From Sphingobium nicotianae (lineage in GTDB: Bacteria; Pseudomonadota; Alphaproteobacteria; Sphingomonadales; Sphingomonadaceae): a DNA stretch of 64,000 nucleotides. A program made the translations under genes and the position numbers. The DNA lies in contig NZ_JAHGAW010000007.1 of NCBI RefSeq assembly GCF_018603885.1, positions 228,363 to 292,362 on the forward strand, written 5' to 3'. Positions 49,683 to 58,092 of this stretch are shown here, piece by piece; position 1 is the stretch's first letter; each line of letters begins with the position of its first letter. Below the pieces are notes generated by a model. That model worked only from the letters and a program-made list of their open reading frames with translations, did no database searches and had not been told where the DNA came from.

Positions 49683-50321
49683 GTGAAAACGGGAGGCGTA
49701 CGCATCACCGTTCCGGCAAGCCAGTGGGCGTTGATCGGCAGCCTGTTGTTCGCTGCCGCGCTGGCCAACGTGGCGCAGCCTTATCCGCAACTGGCGCCGC
49801 TCCAGCATGCGCCGACCGTGCTGCTGTGCCTTGCCGCGCCATGGCTGTTGCGCCGCTGGCCGTTGCCGACCGGCACCGTGGTACTCATCTGGATCTTCCT
49901 CCTGCTGCACACGCTGGGTGGGCGCTACATCTATTCCTATGTGCCCTATGACGAATGGGCTCATGGCCTCACCGGGCATACGGTGTCCGGCCTGTTCGGC
50001 TGGCAGCGCAATGGCTATGACCGGCTTGTCCATCTGAGCTTCGGCTTGCTGGGAACGCCGGTTTTCGCGACGATCGCGCGGCGTCATGGCGGGATCTGGC
50101 CTCGCGCCGCCTGGCTGATGGGGTTTGCGCTGGTCGGGCTGGTCAGCGCGCTCTACGAGATTTTCGAATGGCTGCTGACTTTGGTCGCGGCCGGCGACAC
50201 CGCCGATTATTATAACGGCCAGCAAGGCGACATCTGGGATCCGCAGAAAGATATGGCGATCGCGCAGCTGGGCAGCCTGATCGCATGGCTCTGGGCGGCG
50301 GTCCGCGGCCGGGTGCACTAG
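49683..50321 (+). CDS. YjdF/DUF2238 family membrane protein
   Basis: The 212-residue protein has about five to six spans and the DUF2238 signatures: HTLGGRYIYSYVPYDEWAHGL, NGYDRLVHLSFGLLG, and ALYEIFEWLLTLV. The acidic/His residues suggest metal or proton handling, but no function is known. It starts at a GTG one base after the asd stop, so it is probably translated by coupling. The longer frame from 49485 is an asd overlap and is rejected. Confidence 0.85.
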   Translation: MKTGGVRITVPASQWALIGSLLFAAALANVAQPYPQLAPLQHAPTVLLCLAAPWLLRRWPLPTGTVVLIWIFLLLHTLGGRYIYSYVPYDEWAHGLTGHTVSGLFGWQRNGYDRLVHLSFGLLGTPVFATIARRHGGIWPRAAWLMGFALVGLVSALYEIFEWLLTLVAAGDTADYYNGQQGDIWDPQKDMAIAQLGSLIAWLWAAVRGRVH

Positions 50322-50497
50322 ACGTCGGTATAGCGTTCGGCCGATGCCAGGCGACCACCGTGCCCCCCCCCGCTGTGAGGGCGGCCGAGCGTCGGCGGGA
50401 TGCAACCGACGATGAGCGCGTGGAGACCCTCAAGCGGACGGTGCGATATGGCTTCGGGCGGCGGTCGGTCCATCCGCGATGCACAAGGCGGAACTGC

Positions 50498-50516
50498 GGT
50501 GCAAAAAGCTTGCACC
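50498..50516 (-). terminator. hairpin after emrB-like gene
   Basis: GGTGCAA and TTGCACC form a perfect seven-base stem around a five-base loop, starting six bases past the emrB stop. There is no long T run. Nearby at 50363-50371 is a run of nine C's in the same gap, which contains no other recognisable element. Confidence 0.45.
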
Positions 50517-50521
50517 GGCAC

Positions 50522-52063
50522 TTACTCCGCCATCACCGGCGCCGGGCCGCCTCCGGCGCGCGCTTTTGGCTTGCGCAACAGGAAGGCTGCCGGGATGCCG
50601 AGCGCGCAGGCGATGGTCATGATATAGAAGTCGTCAAGATAGGCGATCATCGCCGCCTGCTGGTTGACCATGCCGTCGGCGATCTGCATCGCCGCGCTGC
50701 CATATTGGCCGAAGCGCGCGAGCAGGCCGGGATCCAACGGCAGGTTGTTCGGCGAGATATGCGCGGCGAGATCGGCATGGCTCACCTGCGTGTTGCGGGC
50801 GAGCAGCGCCACGACGATGGCGATGCCGATCGACGAGCCGATATTGCGCGTGAGGTTGAGCACCGCCGCGCCCTCGGTGCGCGAGGTCGGCGGGAGCGTG
50901 CCGAAGGCGAGGACCTGCAACGGCACGAAGACCAAGCCGATGCCGAGGCCCTGGATCAACCCTGAAAGGACGAAGGGTTGCCAGCTCTGCTCCAGCGTCC
51001 AGCCCATCATCATCCAGAGCGACCAGGAGGACAAAGCGAAGCCGCTCGCCACCATGAGACGCGGATCGACCTTGCCCACCAGCTTGCCCGAGACGAACAT
51101 GGTGATCAGCACGCCGACGCCGCGCGAGGCGAGAATCTCGCCCGTGTCCACCACCGGATAGCCGAACAGCCCCTCCAGCAAGGAGGGCAGCAGCGCCATT
51201 GCCGCGAACATGACCATGCCGATGACGAACATGAAGACCGAGGCGCTGATGAAGTTGCGGTCGGCGAACAGCTCGGGCGAGAAGAGCGGCTTTTTCGCGG
51301 TCGCAGTGTGGACCGCGAAGATCCACAGGCCGGTCACGCCGAGCGCCGCCTCGACCAGGATTTCCTTCGACGAGAACCAGTCGGCATTCTGACCGCGGTC
51401 GAGCATCAATTGCAGCCCGCACAGGCCCAATGCCAGCATCGCGAAGCCGAACAGGTCCATGCTCCGGCGCTTGATCTCCTTCTCGGGCAGCAGCGTGATC
51501 AGGCCGGCGAGGCAGACGATGCCGACCGGTACGTTGATGAGGAAACACCAGCGCCAGTCGAACCATTCGGTAAGATAGCCGCCGACGATCGGCCCCATGA
51601 TCGGCCCGATCATGACGCCCATGCCATAGACGGACATGGCCTTGCCCTGCTCGGACGGCTTGTTGATGTCGAGCATCAGGGTCTGGGCCAGCGGGCCGAG
51701 GAATGCGCCGCCGATGCCCTGCAGCGTACGGAACAGCACCATCTGGGTGATGTTCTGGGCAAGCGCACACATGATCGAGGCGATGGTGAAGGTGGCGACC
51801 GAGAAGATGAACAGCTTCTTGGCGCCGACCCGGTCGGCGAGCCAGCCGGTCAGCGGGATCGAGACGGCGGAGGCGAGGATATAGCTGGTCAGCACCCAGC
51901 TGATCGTTTCGGGCGAGGCGCCGAGCGAGGCCGACATGTGGGGCAGGGCGACGTTGGTGATGGTGGTGTCCAGCACCTGCATCACCATCGCGGCCATGAT
52001 CGCCGTCGTCGCCAGCCCCTTGTGGCTGACCTTCAGATGCGCTTGATCCATGGATGCTGCCAT
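50522..52063 (-). CDS. emrB: DHA2-family MFS drug efflux permease (EmrB-like)
   Basis: The 513-residue protein has 14 spans and the DHA2 motifs: LDTTITNVALPHMSASL in helix 1, GWLADRVGAKKLF, and motif C-like GPIMGPIVGGYLTEWFDWRW. It exports hydrophobic compounds through a tripartite pump with the HlyD-type protein encoded upstream and an outer-membrane channel elsewhere. It is separated by three bases from the emrA-like stop. The MarR gene heads the operon. Confidence 0.93.
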   Translation of the reverse strand: MAASMDQAHLKVSHKGLATTAIMAAMVMQVLDTTITNVALPHMSASLGASPETISWVLTSYILASAVSIPLTGWLADRVGAKKLFIFSVATFTIASIMCALAQNITQMVLFRTLQGIGGAFLGPLAQTLMLDINKPSEQGKAMSVYGMGVMIGPIMGPIVGGYLTEWFDWRWCFLINVPVGIVCLAGLITLLPEKEIKRRSMDLFGFAMLALGLCGLQLMLDRGQNADWFSSKEILVEAALGVTGLWIFAVHTATAKKPLFSPELFADRNFISASVFMFVIGMVMFAAMALLPSLLEGLFGYPVVDTGEILASRGVGVLITMFVSGKLVGKVDPRLMVASGFALSSWSLWMMMGWTLEQSWQPFVLSGLIQGLGIGLVFVPLQVLAFGTLPPTSRTEGAAVLNLTRNIGSSIGIAIVVALLARNTQVSHADLAAHISPNNLPLDPGLLARFGQYGSAAMQIADGMVNQQAAMIAYLDDFYIMTIACALGIPAAFLLRKPKARAGGGPAPVMAE

Positions 52064-52066
52064 GGC

Positions 52067-53164
52067 TTAGCGGCCCTGGCCATGATCCTGAATGTCGACC
52101 ACGACATGCGCGCTGAGGCCAGCGATCATGGCGCGATCCGGCTTCCCGTCGATGGCGATGCGCACCGGCACGCGCTGCGTCACCTTGACCCAGTTGCCGT
52201 TGGCGTTCTGTGCGGGAAGGACCGAGAATTCCGAGCCGGTGCCGGCGCCGATGCCTTCGACATGCCCCTTGATCGGATCGCCCGGATAGGCGTCGAGCTT
52301 GATCGTCGCCACCTGTCCGGGGCGCATGCGATCGAGATCGGTTTCCTTGAAATTGGCGGTGATCCAGGTGCGATCGCTGGCGACGATGCTGACCATCGGC
52401 AGCCCCTCGATCGCCATCTGGCCGATCTGGAGCCGATCGGCCTGGCTGATGCGACCCGAGACGGGCGCGCGGACGGTCGTGCGCCTGAGGTTCAGGGCGG
52501 CCTGATCGCGCTGGGCGAAGGCGGCGGCGACTTGCGGATTGACGCCGGGCACTTGCTGTCCGGTCGCGGCGGCGGCGCGCGCCTTGGCGGCGTCGGCTTC
52601 GGCCGTGTTGATCTTGGTGCGGGCATTGTCGACGGCCTGCTGGCTCTGCTGGAGGCGTTCGCGCGTGGTGAAGCCATCCTTCATCAGCGCCTGCTGACGC
52701 TTGAGGTCCTCCTGCGCATAATAGAGATTCTCGCGCGCGCCCTGGATATCGACGGAGCTCGCCGTCACATCTGTGCGCAGCTTGCCGACCTCGACCTGGG
52801 CATTGGCGATCGCGGCGTTGGCCTGTTCCAGTGCGACCTCATAGGGCGCCCTGTCCACGACGAAGAGAATGTCGCCGGCTTTCACCATCTGGTTCTCGCG
52901 CACCTTCACCTCGACGATGCGGCCGCCGACATCGCTGCTCACCGAGACGATATCCTGCTTCACATAGGCATTGTCCGTGGAGACGGACCGGCCGCCGGTG
53001 GCCCAGAAATAAGCGGCGACCGCCACGATCAGCAGCGGCAGCGAGATCATGAGGAGGATGCGTCTGACGTTGCGCGGGGGCTTTTCGTCGGCGGGCTGCT
53101 CGGCAGCGATCGAAGCCGCAGGCGCAGTAGCGGGCGGCTTGAGAGCAGGATCGGCTTCAGCCAT
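52067..53164 (-). CDS. emrA: HlyD-family membrane fusion protein (EmrA-like)
   Basis: The 365-residue adaptor has a cytoplasmic N-terminus, one span (LLMISLPLLIVAVAAYFWAT), then the biotinyl-lipoyl/hairpin (STDNAYVKQDIVSVSSDVGGRIVEVKVRENQMVKAGDILFVVD) and beta-barrel parts. It links the EmrB permease to an outer-membrane exit duct. ATG at 53164 is preceded by AAGGAG and overlaps the MarR stop by eight bases. Confidence 0.93.
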   Translation of the reverse strand: MAEADPALKPPATAPAASIAAEQPADEKPPRNVRRILLMISLPLLIVAVAAYFWATGGRSVSTDNAYVKQDIVSVSSDVGGRIVEVKVRENQMVKAGDILFVVDRAPYEVALEQANAAIANAQVEVGKLRTDVTASSVDIQGARENLYYAQEDLKRQQALMKDGFTTRERLQQSQQAVDNARTKINTAEADAAKARAAAATGQQVPGVNPQVAAAFAQRDQAALNLRRTTVRAPVSGRISQADRLQIGQMAIEGLPMVSIVASDRTWITANFKETDLDRMRPGQVATIKLDAYPGDPIKGHVEGIGAGTGSEFSVLPAQNANGNWVKVTQRVPVRIAIDGKPDRAMIAGLSAHVVVDIQDHGQGR

Positions 53165-53624
53165 GGCGCACGGCTCCTTGAGTCTGGCGATCGTCATGGG
53201 GCGTAACGTTGTGGAGGTTGTCGCGTATCTGCCCGAGGAGCGCCATCGCGGCGTTGCGTGCATCCGCATCGACACCCTGCAGGGATTCGTTGAGCACACT
53301 CTGGCCGATGGCCTGCAGCTCCTGCGCGATCGGCTCAGCCGTCTCGGTCAGGAAGAGCTGCCAGGCACGGCGGTCCTGCGGATCGCGGCGGCGCTCGACG
53401 AGACTGGCCTGCTCGAGGCGGTCGACCATGCGGCAGGTGGTAATCGGCTCGACATCGAGTCGATCGGCGAGGGCGCCCTGATTGATGCCGGGAAAGCGCA
53501 TGATCGCGACGAGCGCGCGCATCTGCGGGCCGGTGATGCCGAAGCTGCGGGTGCGCTCGTCGAACCGGCGACGATAGAGGCGCGCGACATCGCTGATGAC
53601 GAAGGCAATGTGATTGTTGTCCAT
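53157..53624 (-). CDS. MarR-family regulator of the efflux operon
   Basis: The 155-residue MarR protein shows helix-turn-helix residues FPGINQGALADRLDVEPITTCRMVDRLEQASLVERRRDPQDRRAWQLFLTETA and the usual wing. It is first in the marR-emrA-emrB operon and probably represses it until an effector binds. A palindrome lies nine bases before its start. The stop overlaps the adaptor's ATG. Confidence 0.93.
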   Translation of the reverse strand: MDNNHIAFVISDVARLYRRRFDERTRSFGITGPQMRALVAIMRFPGINQGALADRLDVEPITTCRMVDRLEQASLVERRRDPQDRRAWQLFLTETAEPIAQELQAIGQSVLNESLQGVDADARNAAMALLGQIRDNLHNVTPHDDRQTQGAVRHG

Positions 53625-53632
53625 GATCTGGA

Positions 53633-53650
53633 AATAATAAGGGTGCTTAT
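53633..53650. promoter_or_regulatory. candidate MarR operator
   Basis: TAATAAG and CTTATTA, both seven bases, are separated by GGTG: an exact 18-base inverted repeat immediately before the MarR ATG. It would overlap the promoter or ribosome binding site and is a fitting autoregulatory site. Confidence 0.65.
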
Positions 53651-53699
53651 TAAAAGCAAGGTTAAAGTGTCGAGGGAAGGAGATCGAGCCATGCTTTAA

Positions 53700-53821
53700 C
53701 CCCTCCCTTCAAGGGAGGGGCAAGGGGTGGGTGACGCGCGCTAGCGCGTTCGGCGAAACGTGGCGACGGGCATGATCGCTTCGCGACACCCACCCCCGTC
53801 CCCTCCCTTGAAAGGGAGGGG
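53700..53821. repeat. interspersed inverted repeat, CCCCTCCCTTCAAGGGAGGGG type
   Basis: CCCCTCCCTTCAAGGGAGGGG followed by CAAGGGGTGGGTG at 53700-53733 faces CACCCACCCCCGTCCCCTCCC at 53787-53821. Each half is itself a hairpin, and the pair forms a larger cruciform. It sits between the marR and hydrolase genes and includes a GCGCGCTAGCGCG palindrome. No gene is in it. Confidence 0.7.
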
Positions 53822-53873
53822 CGAAGGTTACGCACCCTTGCCTCCAGCCGAAAATCCCGCCAACACACGCGCC

Positions 53874-54629
53874 ATGAGCACAGTCACCGTCGATTATATT
53901 CCCGGCCATGATGGCGTCCGCATCGCGGTGCACCGCCTCGGGGCGGGGCGGCCGGTGGTGATGCTGCATGGCCTCAGCTCCAGTGCGCAGGTGAACTGGA
54001 TACCCTATGGCACCGCGCAGGCGGTTGCCGATGCCGGCTTCGAGGCGATCATGATCGACCAGCGCGTCCATGGCCTGAGCGAGGTGCCACAGGCGGCGGA
54101 CGCCTATCCGCCCGATGTCATGGCACTCGACATGGAGATCGTGATCCCGGCGCTCGGCCTGGGCGCCTTCGATCTGGTCGGCTATTCGATGGGATCGCGG
54201 CTGGCGGTCAAGCTGATCGGGCGCGGTCTCGCGCCGGAGAAGCTGATCCTCGGCGGCATGGGGCTGGAAGGGCTGACCAACTGGAAGGCGCGGCGCGACC
54301 ATTTCCTCGCCCTGCTCGACCGCTTCGACACAGCCAAGGCGGGCGACGCGGATTTCGTCTCGATCAGCTTCATGCGCAGCCGCAAGGTTGATCCGGTGGC
54401 GCTGAGCCGCCTGCTGCTCTCGATGACCGACATCGCGCCCGAGGTGCTTGATCGGATCACCATGCCCACGCTGGTGCTGTGCGGGGCGGACGACAGCGAC
54501 AATGGCTCGGCCGATGCGCTGGTCCAGGCGCTACCTAACGCACGGCGCGGCACCATCCCCGGCAATCATATGAGCGCGGTGACCATGCCGAGCTTCGGCG
54601 CCGCGATCGTGGATTATCTCCTCGCTTGA
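53874..54629 (+). CDS. alpha/beta hydrolase
   Basis: The 251-residue protein has the oxyanion region VVMLHGLSSSAQ, the nucleophile Ser105 in LVGYSMGSRLAVKL, an Asp in LVLCGADDSDNG and the terminal His in GTIPGNHMSAV. All catalytic parts are present and there is no signal peptide. Substrate cannot be told. The ATG at 53874 excludes the repeat-coded upstream part of the frame. Confidence 0.9.
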   Translation: MSTVTVDYIPGHDGVRIAVHRLGAGRPVVMLHGLSSSAQVNWIPYGTAQAVADAGFEAIMIDQRVHGLSEVPQAADAYPPDVMALDMEIVIPALGLGAFDLVGYSMGSRLAVKLIGRGLAPEKLILGGMGLEGLTNWKARRDHFLALLDRFDTAKAGDADFVSISFMRSRKVDPVALSRLLLSMTDIAPEVLDRITMPTLVLCGADDSDNGSADALVQALPNARRGTIPGNHMSAVTMPSFGAAIVDYLLA

Positions 54630-54687
54630 CGCGCGCGGCCACGCGGGGCAGCGTGGCGGCAATCGATAAATTCAGGGACGACACATC

Positions 54688-56574
54688 ATGAAAATTCTTG
54701 TTTCGCGCCTCGCCGTCGCGGCGGCGCTGAGCCTCTGCATTTCCGCATCTCCGGCGCTCGCCGAAGCGGCGCCCGCACCCGCAGCCGCGCCGACCGCCGC
54801 GCAGGCCGATGCCTTCATCGCCGCAGCCGAAAAGGAAAGCTATGATTATGTGACCGAGGCCAGCCGCATCCAGTGGGTGAACAATACCTTCATCACCGAG
54901 GACACCGACGCGCTGGCTGCCCAAAGCGGCGCAAAGGGGACCGAGATGGCGGTGCGGTTTGCGCTTGAGGCGGCGAAGTACAAGGACGTACCGGGCCTGT
55001 CCTTCGACACCAAGCGCAAGCTCGACATGCTGCGCAATGGCATCGTCCTGCCCGCGCCCACGAAGCCGGGTGCGGCGACCGAGCTCAACGAGATCGCGAC
55101 GCGGCTTCAGTCCAGCTATGGCAAGGGCAAGGGCACGCTCGACGGCAAGGTGCTGAACGGCAGCGACATCGAGGCGGAGATGGGCGAGCTGACCCACACG
55201 CCGGCGGAATATCAGGAGATGTGGACCAGCTGGCACGACAATGTCGGCAAGCCGATGAAGGCCGATTATGTGCGCCTCGCCGAGATCGCCAATGCCGGCG
55301 CGCGGGAGCTGGGCTTTGCCGACACGGGCGCGATGTGGCGATCGGGCTATGACATGGCGCCGGACGACTTCGCCAAGCTCACCGAGACGCTCTGGCAGCA
55401 GGTGAAGCCGCTCTACGACAGCCTGCATTGCTATGTGCGCGGTAAGCTCAACGAGAAATATGGTGATGCCGTCCAGGCCAAGACCGGCCCGATCCGCGCC
55501 GATCTGCTCGGCAATATGTGGGCGCAGGAATGGGGCAATATCTATCCCCTCGTGGCGCCCAAAGGCGCCGGCGACCTGGGCTATGACGTCGGCGACCTGC
55601 TGAAGGCCCAGGGCTTTGTCTCGACCAGCCCGAGCGAGATGGACCCGGCCAAGCGCGGCTTCTGGGAAAAGAAGATGTTCAAATATGGCGAGGGCTTCTT
55701 CTCGTCGATCGGCTTCGCGCCGTTGCCCGACACCTTCTGGACGCGTACCCAGTTCATCGCACCGCGCGATCGCGAGGTGATCTGTCACGCCTCGGCTTGG
55801 GACGTCGACCAGAAGGATGATCTGCGCATCAAGATGTGCACCAAGGTGAACAGCGACGACTTCACCACCATCCACCACGAGCTCGGTCATAACTATTACC
55901 AGCGCGCCTACAACAAGCTCTCGCCGCTCTATCTCAACGGCGCGAACGACGGCTTCCACGAGGCGATCGGCGACAGCATCGCGCTCTCGATCACGCCGCA
56001 ATATCTGGTCGACATCAAGCTGCTCGACCCGGCCAAGGTGCCGAGCGCGGACAAGGATATCGGCCTGCTGCTGCGCCAGGCGATGGACAAGGTCGCCTTC
56101 CTGCCCTTCGGCCTGCTGATCGATCGCTGGCGCTGGGGCGTGTTCGACGGTTCGATCAAGCCTGCCGATTACAACAAGGCCTGGACCGACATGCGCCTCA
56201 AATATCAGGGCATCGTGCCGCCGGTCGCACGGCCGGACGATGCCTTCGATCCTGGCGCCAAGTTCCACATTCCGGGCAACACGCCCTACACGCGTTATTT
56301 CCTCGCGCGCATCCTGCAGTTCCAGTTCTATGAGGCAGCCTGCAAGATCGCCGGCTGGAAGGGACCGCTGCACCGCTGCTCTTATTATGGCAACAAGGCG
56401 GTCGGCGAGAAGCTGAACGCGATGCTGGCGATGGGTGCCTCGAAGCCGTGGCCCGATGCGCTGCAGGTTTATACCGGCAGCCGTGAGATCAGCGGCAAGG
56501 CGATGCTGACCTATTTCGCGCCGCTCAAGAAATGGCTCGACCAGCAGAACAAGGGCAAGAGTTGCGGCTGGTGA
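54688..56574 (+). CDS. peptidase M2 family dipeptidyl carboxypeptidase (ACE-like)
   Basis: The 628-residue enzyme has a signal peptide (AAALSLCISASPALA) and the zinc site HHELGHNYYQ (HEXXH at 397-401) with the third ligand Glu425 in DGFHEAIGD, the gluzincin spacing. It resembles angiotensin-converting enzyme and bacterial ACE-like peptidases that remove C-terminal dipeptides. The active site is complete, so it should be a periplasmic or secreted peptidase. It follows the hydrolase gene in the same direction. Confidence 0.93.
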   Translation: MKILVSRLAVAAALSLCISASPALAEAAPAPAAAPTAAQADAFIAAAEKESYDYVTEASRIQWVNNTFITEDTDALAAQSGAKGTEMAVRFALEAAKYKDVPGLSFDTKRKLDMLRNGIVLPAPTKPGAATELNEIATRLQSSYGKGKGTLDGKVLNGSDIEAEMGELTHTPAEYQEMWTSWHDNVGKPMKADYVRLAEIANAGARELGFADTGAMWRSGYDMAPDDFAKLTETLWQQVKPLYDSLHCYVRGKLNEKYGDAVQAKTGPIRADLLGNMWAQEWGNIYPLVAPKGAGDLGYDVGDLLKAQGFVSTSPSEMDPAKRGFWEKKMFKYGEGFFSSIGFAPLPDTFWTRTQFIAPRDREVICHASAWDVDQKDDLRIKMCTKVNSDDFTTIHHELGHNYYQRAYNKLSPLYLNGANDGFHEAIGDSIALSITPQYLVDIKLLDPAKVPSADKDIGLLLRQAMDKVAFLPFGLLIDRWRWGVFDGSIKPADYNKAWTDMRLKYQGIVPPVARPDDAFDPGAKFHIPGNTPYTRYFLARILQFQFYEAACKIAGWKGPLHRCSYYGNKAVGEKLNAMLAMGASKPWPDALQVYTGSREISGKAMLTYFAPLKKWLDQQNKGKSCGW

Positions 56575-56601
56575 TGTAGCGACATCGCCTAAACTAACGC
56601 C

Positions 56602-56682
56602 GTCACCCCAGCGAAAGCTGGGGGTCTCTGGCGGTAGGGGCATCCCGCATCCGGACGAGATCCCAGCTTTCGCTGGGATGAC
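56602..56682. repeat. interspersed inverted repeat, same family as at 11464
   Basis: GTCACCCCAGCGAAAGCTGGG and CCCAGCTTTCGCTGGGATGAC face each other with about 40 bases between, after the M2 peptidase gene. Sequence and spacing match the copy after eno; neither has T runs. It may terminate or stabilise the peptidase transcript, which is inference. Confidence 0.8.
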
Positions 56683-56700
56683 GTCGGGTTCGGATGACAG

Positions 56701-57144
56701 TTATTCCGGCAGCTCGATCCTCAGACGGCGCGTCCCGATGGGCGCGCCGTTTACTTTGTCGATGACGATCGGCTCGACGACATGGCCGTCCTGCTCGTCG
56801 ATCAGGCGGGAGAGAGCGCCTTCACCATTATGCCTCGCCCCCCAGGCGGCGATGGCCGCAAGCACGGGGATGAAGTCGCGCCCGGCATCGGTCAGCAGAT
56901 AGTCGTCGCGCGGCGGGCGCTGGCTGTAGCGGCGCTTCTCGAGCAGGCCCGCCTCGGTCAGTGCGGAGAGCCGGCGCGCGAGGATATTGGGCGCGATGCC
57001 GAGGCTCGTGCGGATCAGGTCGTAGCGCGTCAGGCCACGCTCGATGTCGCGCAGCACGAGCATGCTCCAGCGGTCGCCGATCCGCTCCAGCCCGCGCGCA
57101 ATCGGGCAGGGGGTGGCGCAAAGTTTTTCTTGTGTCGTGTCCAT
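56701..57144 (-). CDS. HxlR-family transcriptional regulator
   Basis: The 147-residue protein has the HxlR winged helix: CPIARGLERIGDRWSMLVLRDIERGLTRYDLIRTSLGIAPNILARRLSALTEAGLLEKRRYSQRPPRDDYLLTDAGRDF. The N-terminal Cys residues (Cys9, Cys13) could sense electrophiles, as in HypR-type members. It is divergent from a short-chain dehydrogenase gene, a pairing that usually means it represses that gene. The shared 75-bp region has an inverted repeat. Confidence 0.92.
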   Translation of the reverse strand: MDTTQEKLCATPCPIARGLERIGDRWSMLVLRDIERGLTRYDLIRTSLGIAPNILARRLSALTEAGLLEKRRYSQRPPRDDYLLTDAGRDFIPVLAAIAAWGARHNGEGALSRLIDEQDGHVVEPIVIDKVNGAPIGTRRLRIELPE

Positions 57145-57152
57145 TGCACGGA

Positions 57153-57170
57153 GATAGGATATTAACTATC
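57153..57170. promoter_or_regulatory. candidate HxlR operator
   Basis: GATAG and CTATC flank GATATTAA, a symmetric site in the middle of the hxlR/SDR intergenic region. It is well placed to overlap both promoters. A second hairpin, GACTCC with GGAGTC, is at 57182-57200 within the SDR leader. Confidence 0.5.
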
Positions 57171-57219
57171 AAAATGCAAGTGACTCCGAACGCCGGAGTC
57201 TCGGCAAGGAGTTCCCCTC

Positions 57220-58026
57220 ATGACGACATCTTCTCTCGGTACCGCCCTCGTCACCGGCGCATCGACCGGGATCGGCGCGGTCTATGCCGATCGCCTGGCC
57301 CATCGCGGCTATGACCTCATCCTCGTCGCCCGCAATGGTGAGCGGCTCGACGCGCTGGCTCAGCGTCTGCGCGCCGAGACCGGCCGCACGGTCGACGTGG
57401 TGGTTGCCGACCTGACCAAGAGCGAGGATGTTGCGCGCGTCGAGCAGCGCCTCGCCGACGATGCGAGCATCACGCTACTGATCAACAATGCCGGCATGTC
57501 GCTCCCCGGCGGCACGCTGGAGAACAGCTCGGCGGAGATTGAGACGATTGTCGCGCTCAACATCACGGCGGTGGCCCGGCTCGCGATCGCGGCGGGCAAG
57601 GCCTTCACCGCGCGAGGCGCCGGCAAGATCGTCAACATCGCCTCGATCCTGGGCATCGCCTATGAAATATCCGAAGGCGTCTATAGCGGCTCGAAAGGCT
57701 TCGTCATCAATCTGAGCCGCTCACTCGCCGGGCCGGCACGGGAGCGGGGCGTCCAGGTCCAGGCCGTGCTGCCCGGTGCGACGCGCACCGAGATATGGGA
57801 GCGGTCTGGCAAGAATGTCGACGACCTGCCGGCAGACTGGGTTATGGACGTCAGCGATCTGGTCGATGCGGCGCTGGTCGGGCTGGATCGCGGCGAGGAA
57901 GTGACCATTCCACCGCTTGCCGACGAGCAGCTGTGGCTGGACTATGACAAGGCCCGCGCCGCGATGGTGCCGAACCTATCCCGCCGGGAGGTCGCGCCGC
58001 GCTATCGCGTGACCGAAGCAGCCTGA
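57220..58026 (+). CDS. short-chain dehydrogenase/reductase
   Basis: The 268-residue SDR has the NAD(P) loop TGASTGIGAVYA, NNAG at NNAGMS, and the catalytic Ser and YSGSK (Tyr-x-x-x-Lys) after IVNIASILG. It is of the classical, DltE-like type. AAGGAG precedes the ATG. Regulation by the divergent HxlR protein suggests a role in handling quinones or aldehydes, which is inference. Confidence 0.92.
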   Translation: MTTSSLGTALVTGASTGIGAVYADRLAHRGYDLILVARNGERLDALAQRLRAETGRTVDVVVADLTKSEDVARVEQRLADDASITLLINNAGMSLPGGTLENSSAEIETIVALNITAVARLAIAAGKAFTARGAGKIVNIASILGIAYEISEGVYSGSKGFVINLSRSLAGPARERGVQVQAVLPGATRTEIWERSGKNVDDLPADWVMDVSDLVDAALVGLDRGEEVTIPPLADEQLWLDYDKARAAMVPNLSRREVAPRYRVTEAA

Positions 58027-58040
58027 TGCGGACAGCAGAA

Positions 58041-58069
58041 GACCGCCGGGCGCTCGACGCCCGGCGGTC
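58041..58069 (+). terminator. strong hairpin terminator after the SDR gene
   Basis: GACCGCCGGGCG and CGCCCGGCGGTC form a perfect 12-base stem with a five-base loop, 15 bases past the stop, followed by CTCCTGTTT. It also serves the convergent phytase-like gene by position. Confidence 0.7.
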
Positions 58070-58092
58070 CTCCTGTTTCGTAATGCTTATGC

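Noticed and set aside
50363..50371. Run of nine C's as a phase-variation tract
   Set aside because: It lies outside any gene and is not placed between promoter boxes I can recognise.
50978..53206. Long plus-strand frame opposite emrA/emrB
   Set aside because: The leftward strand encodes clear efflux proteins with binding sites and coupled junctions.
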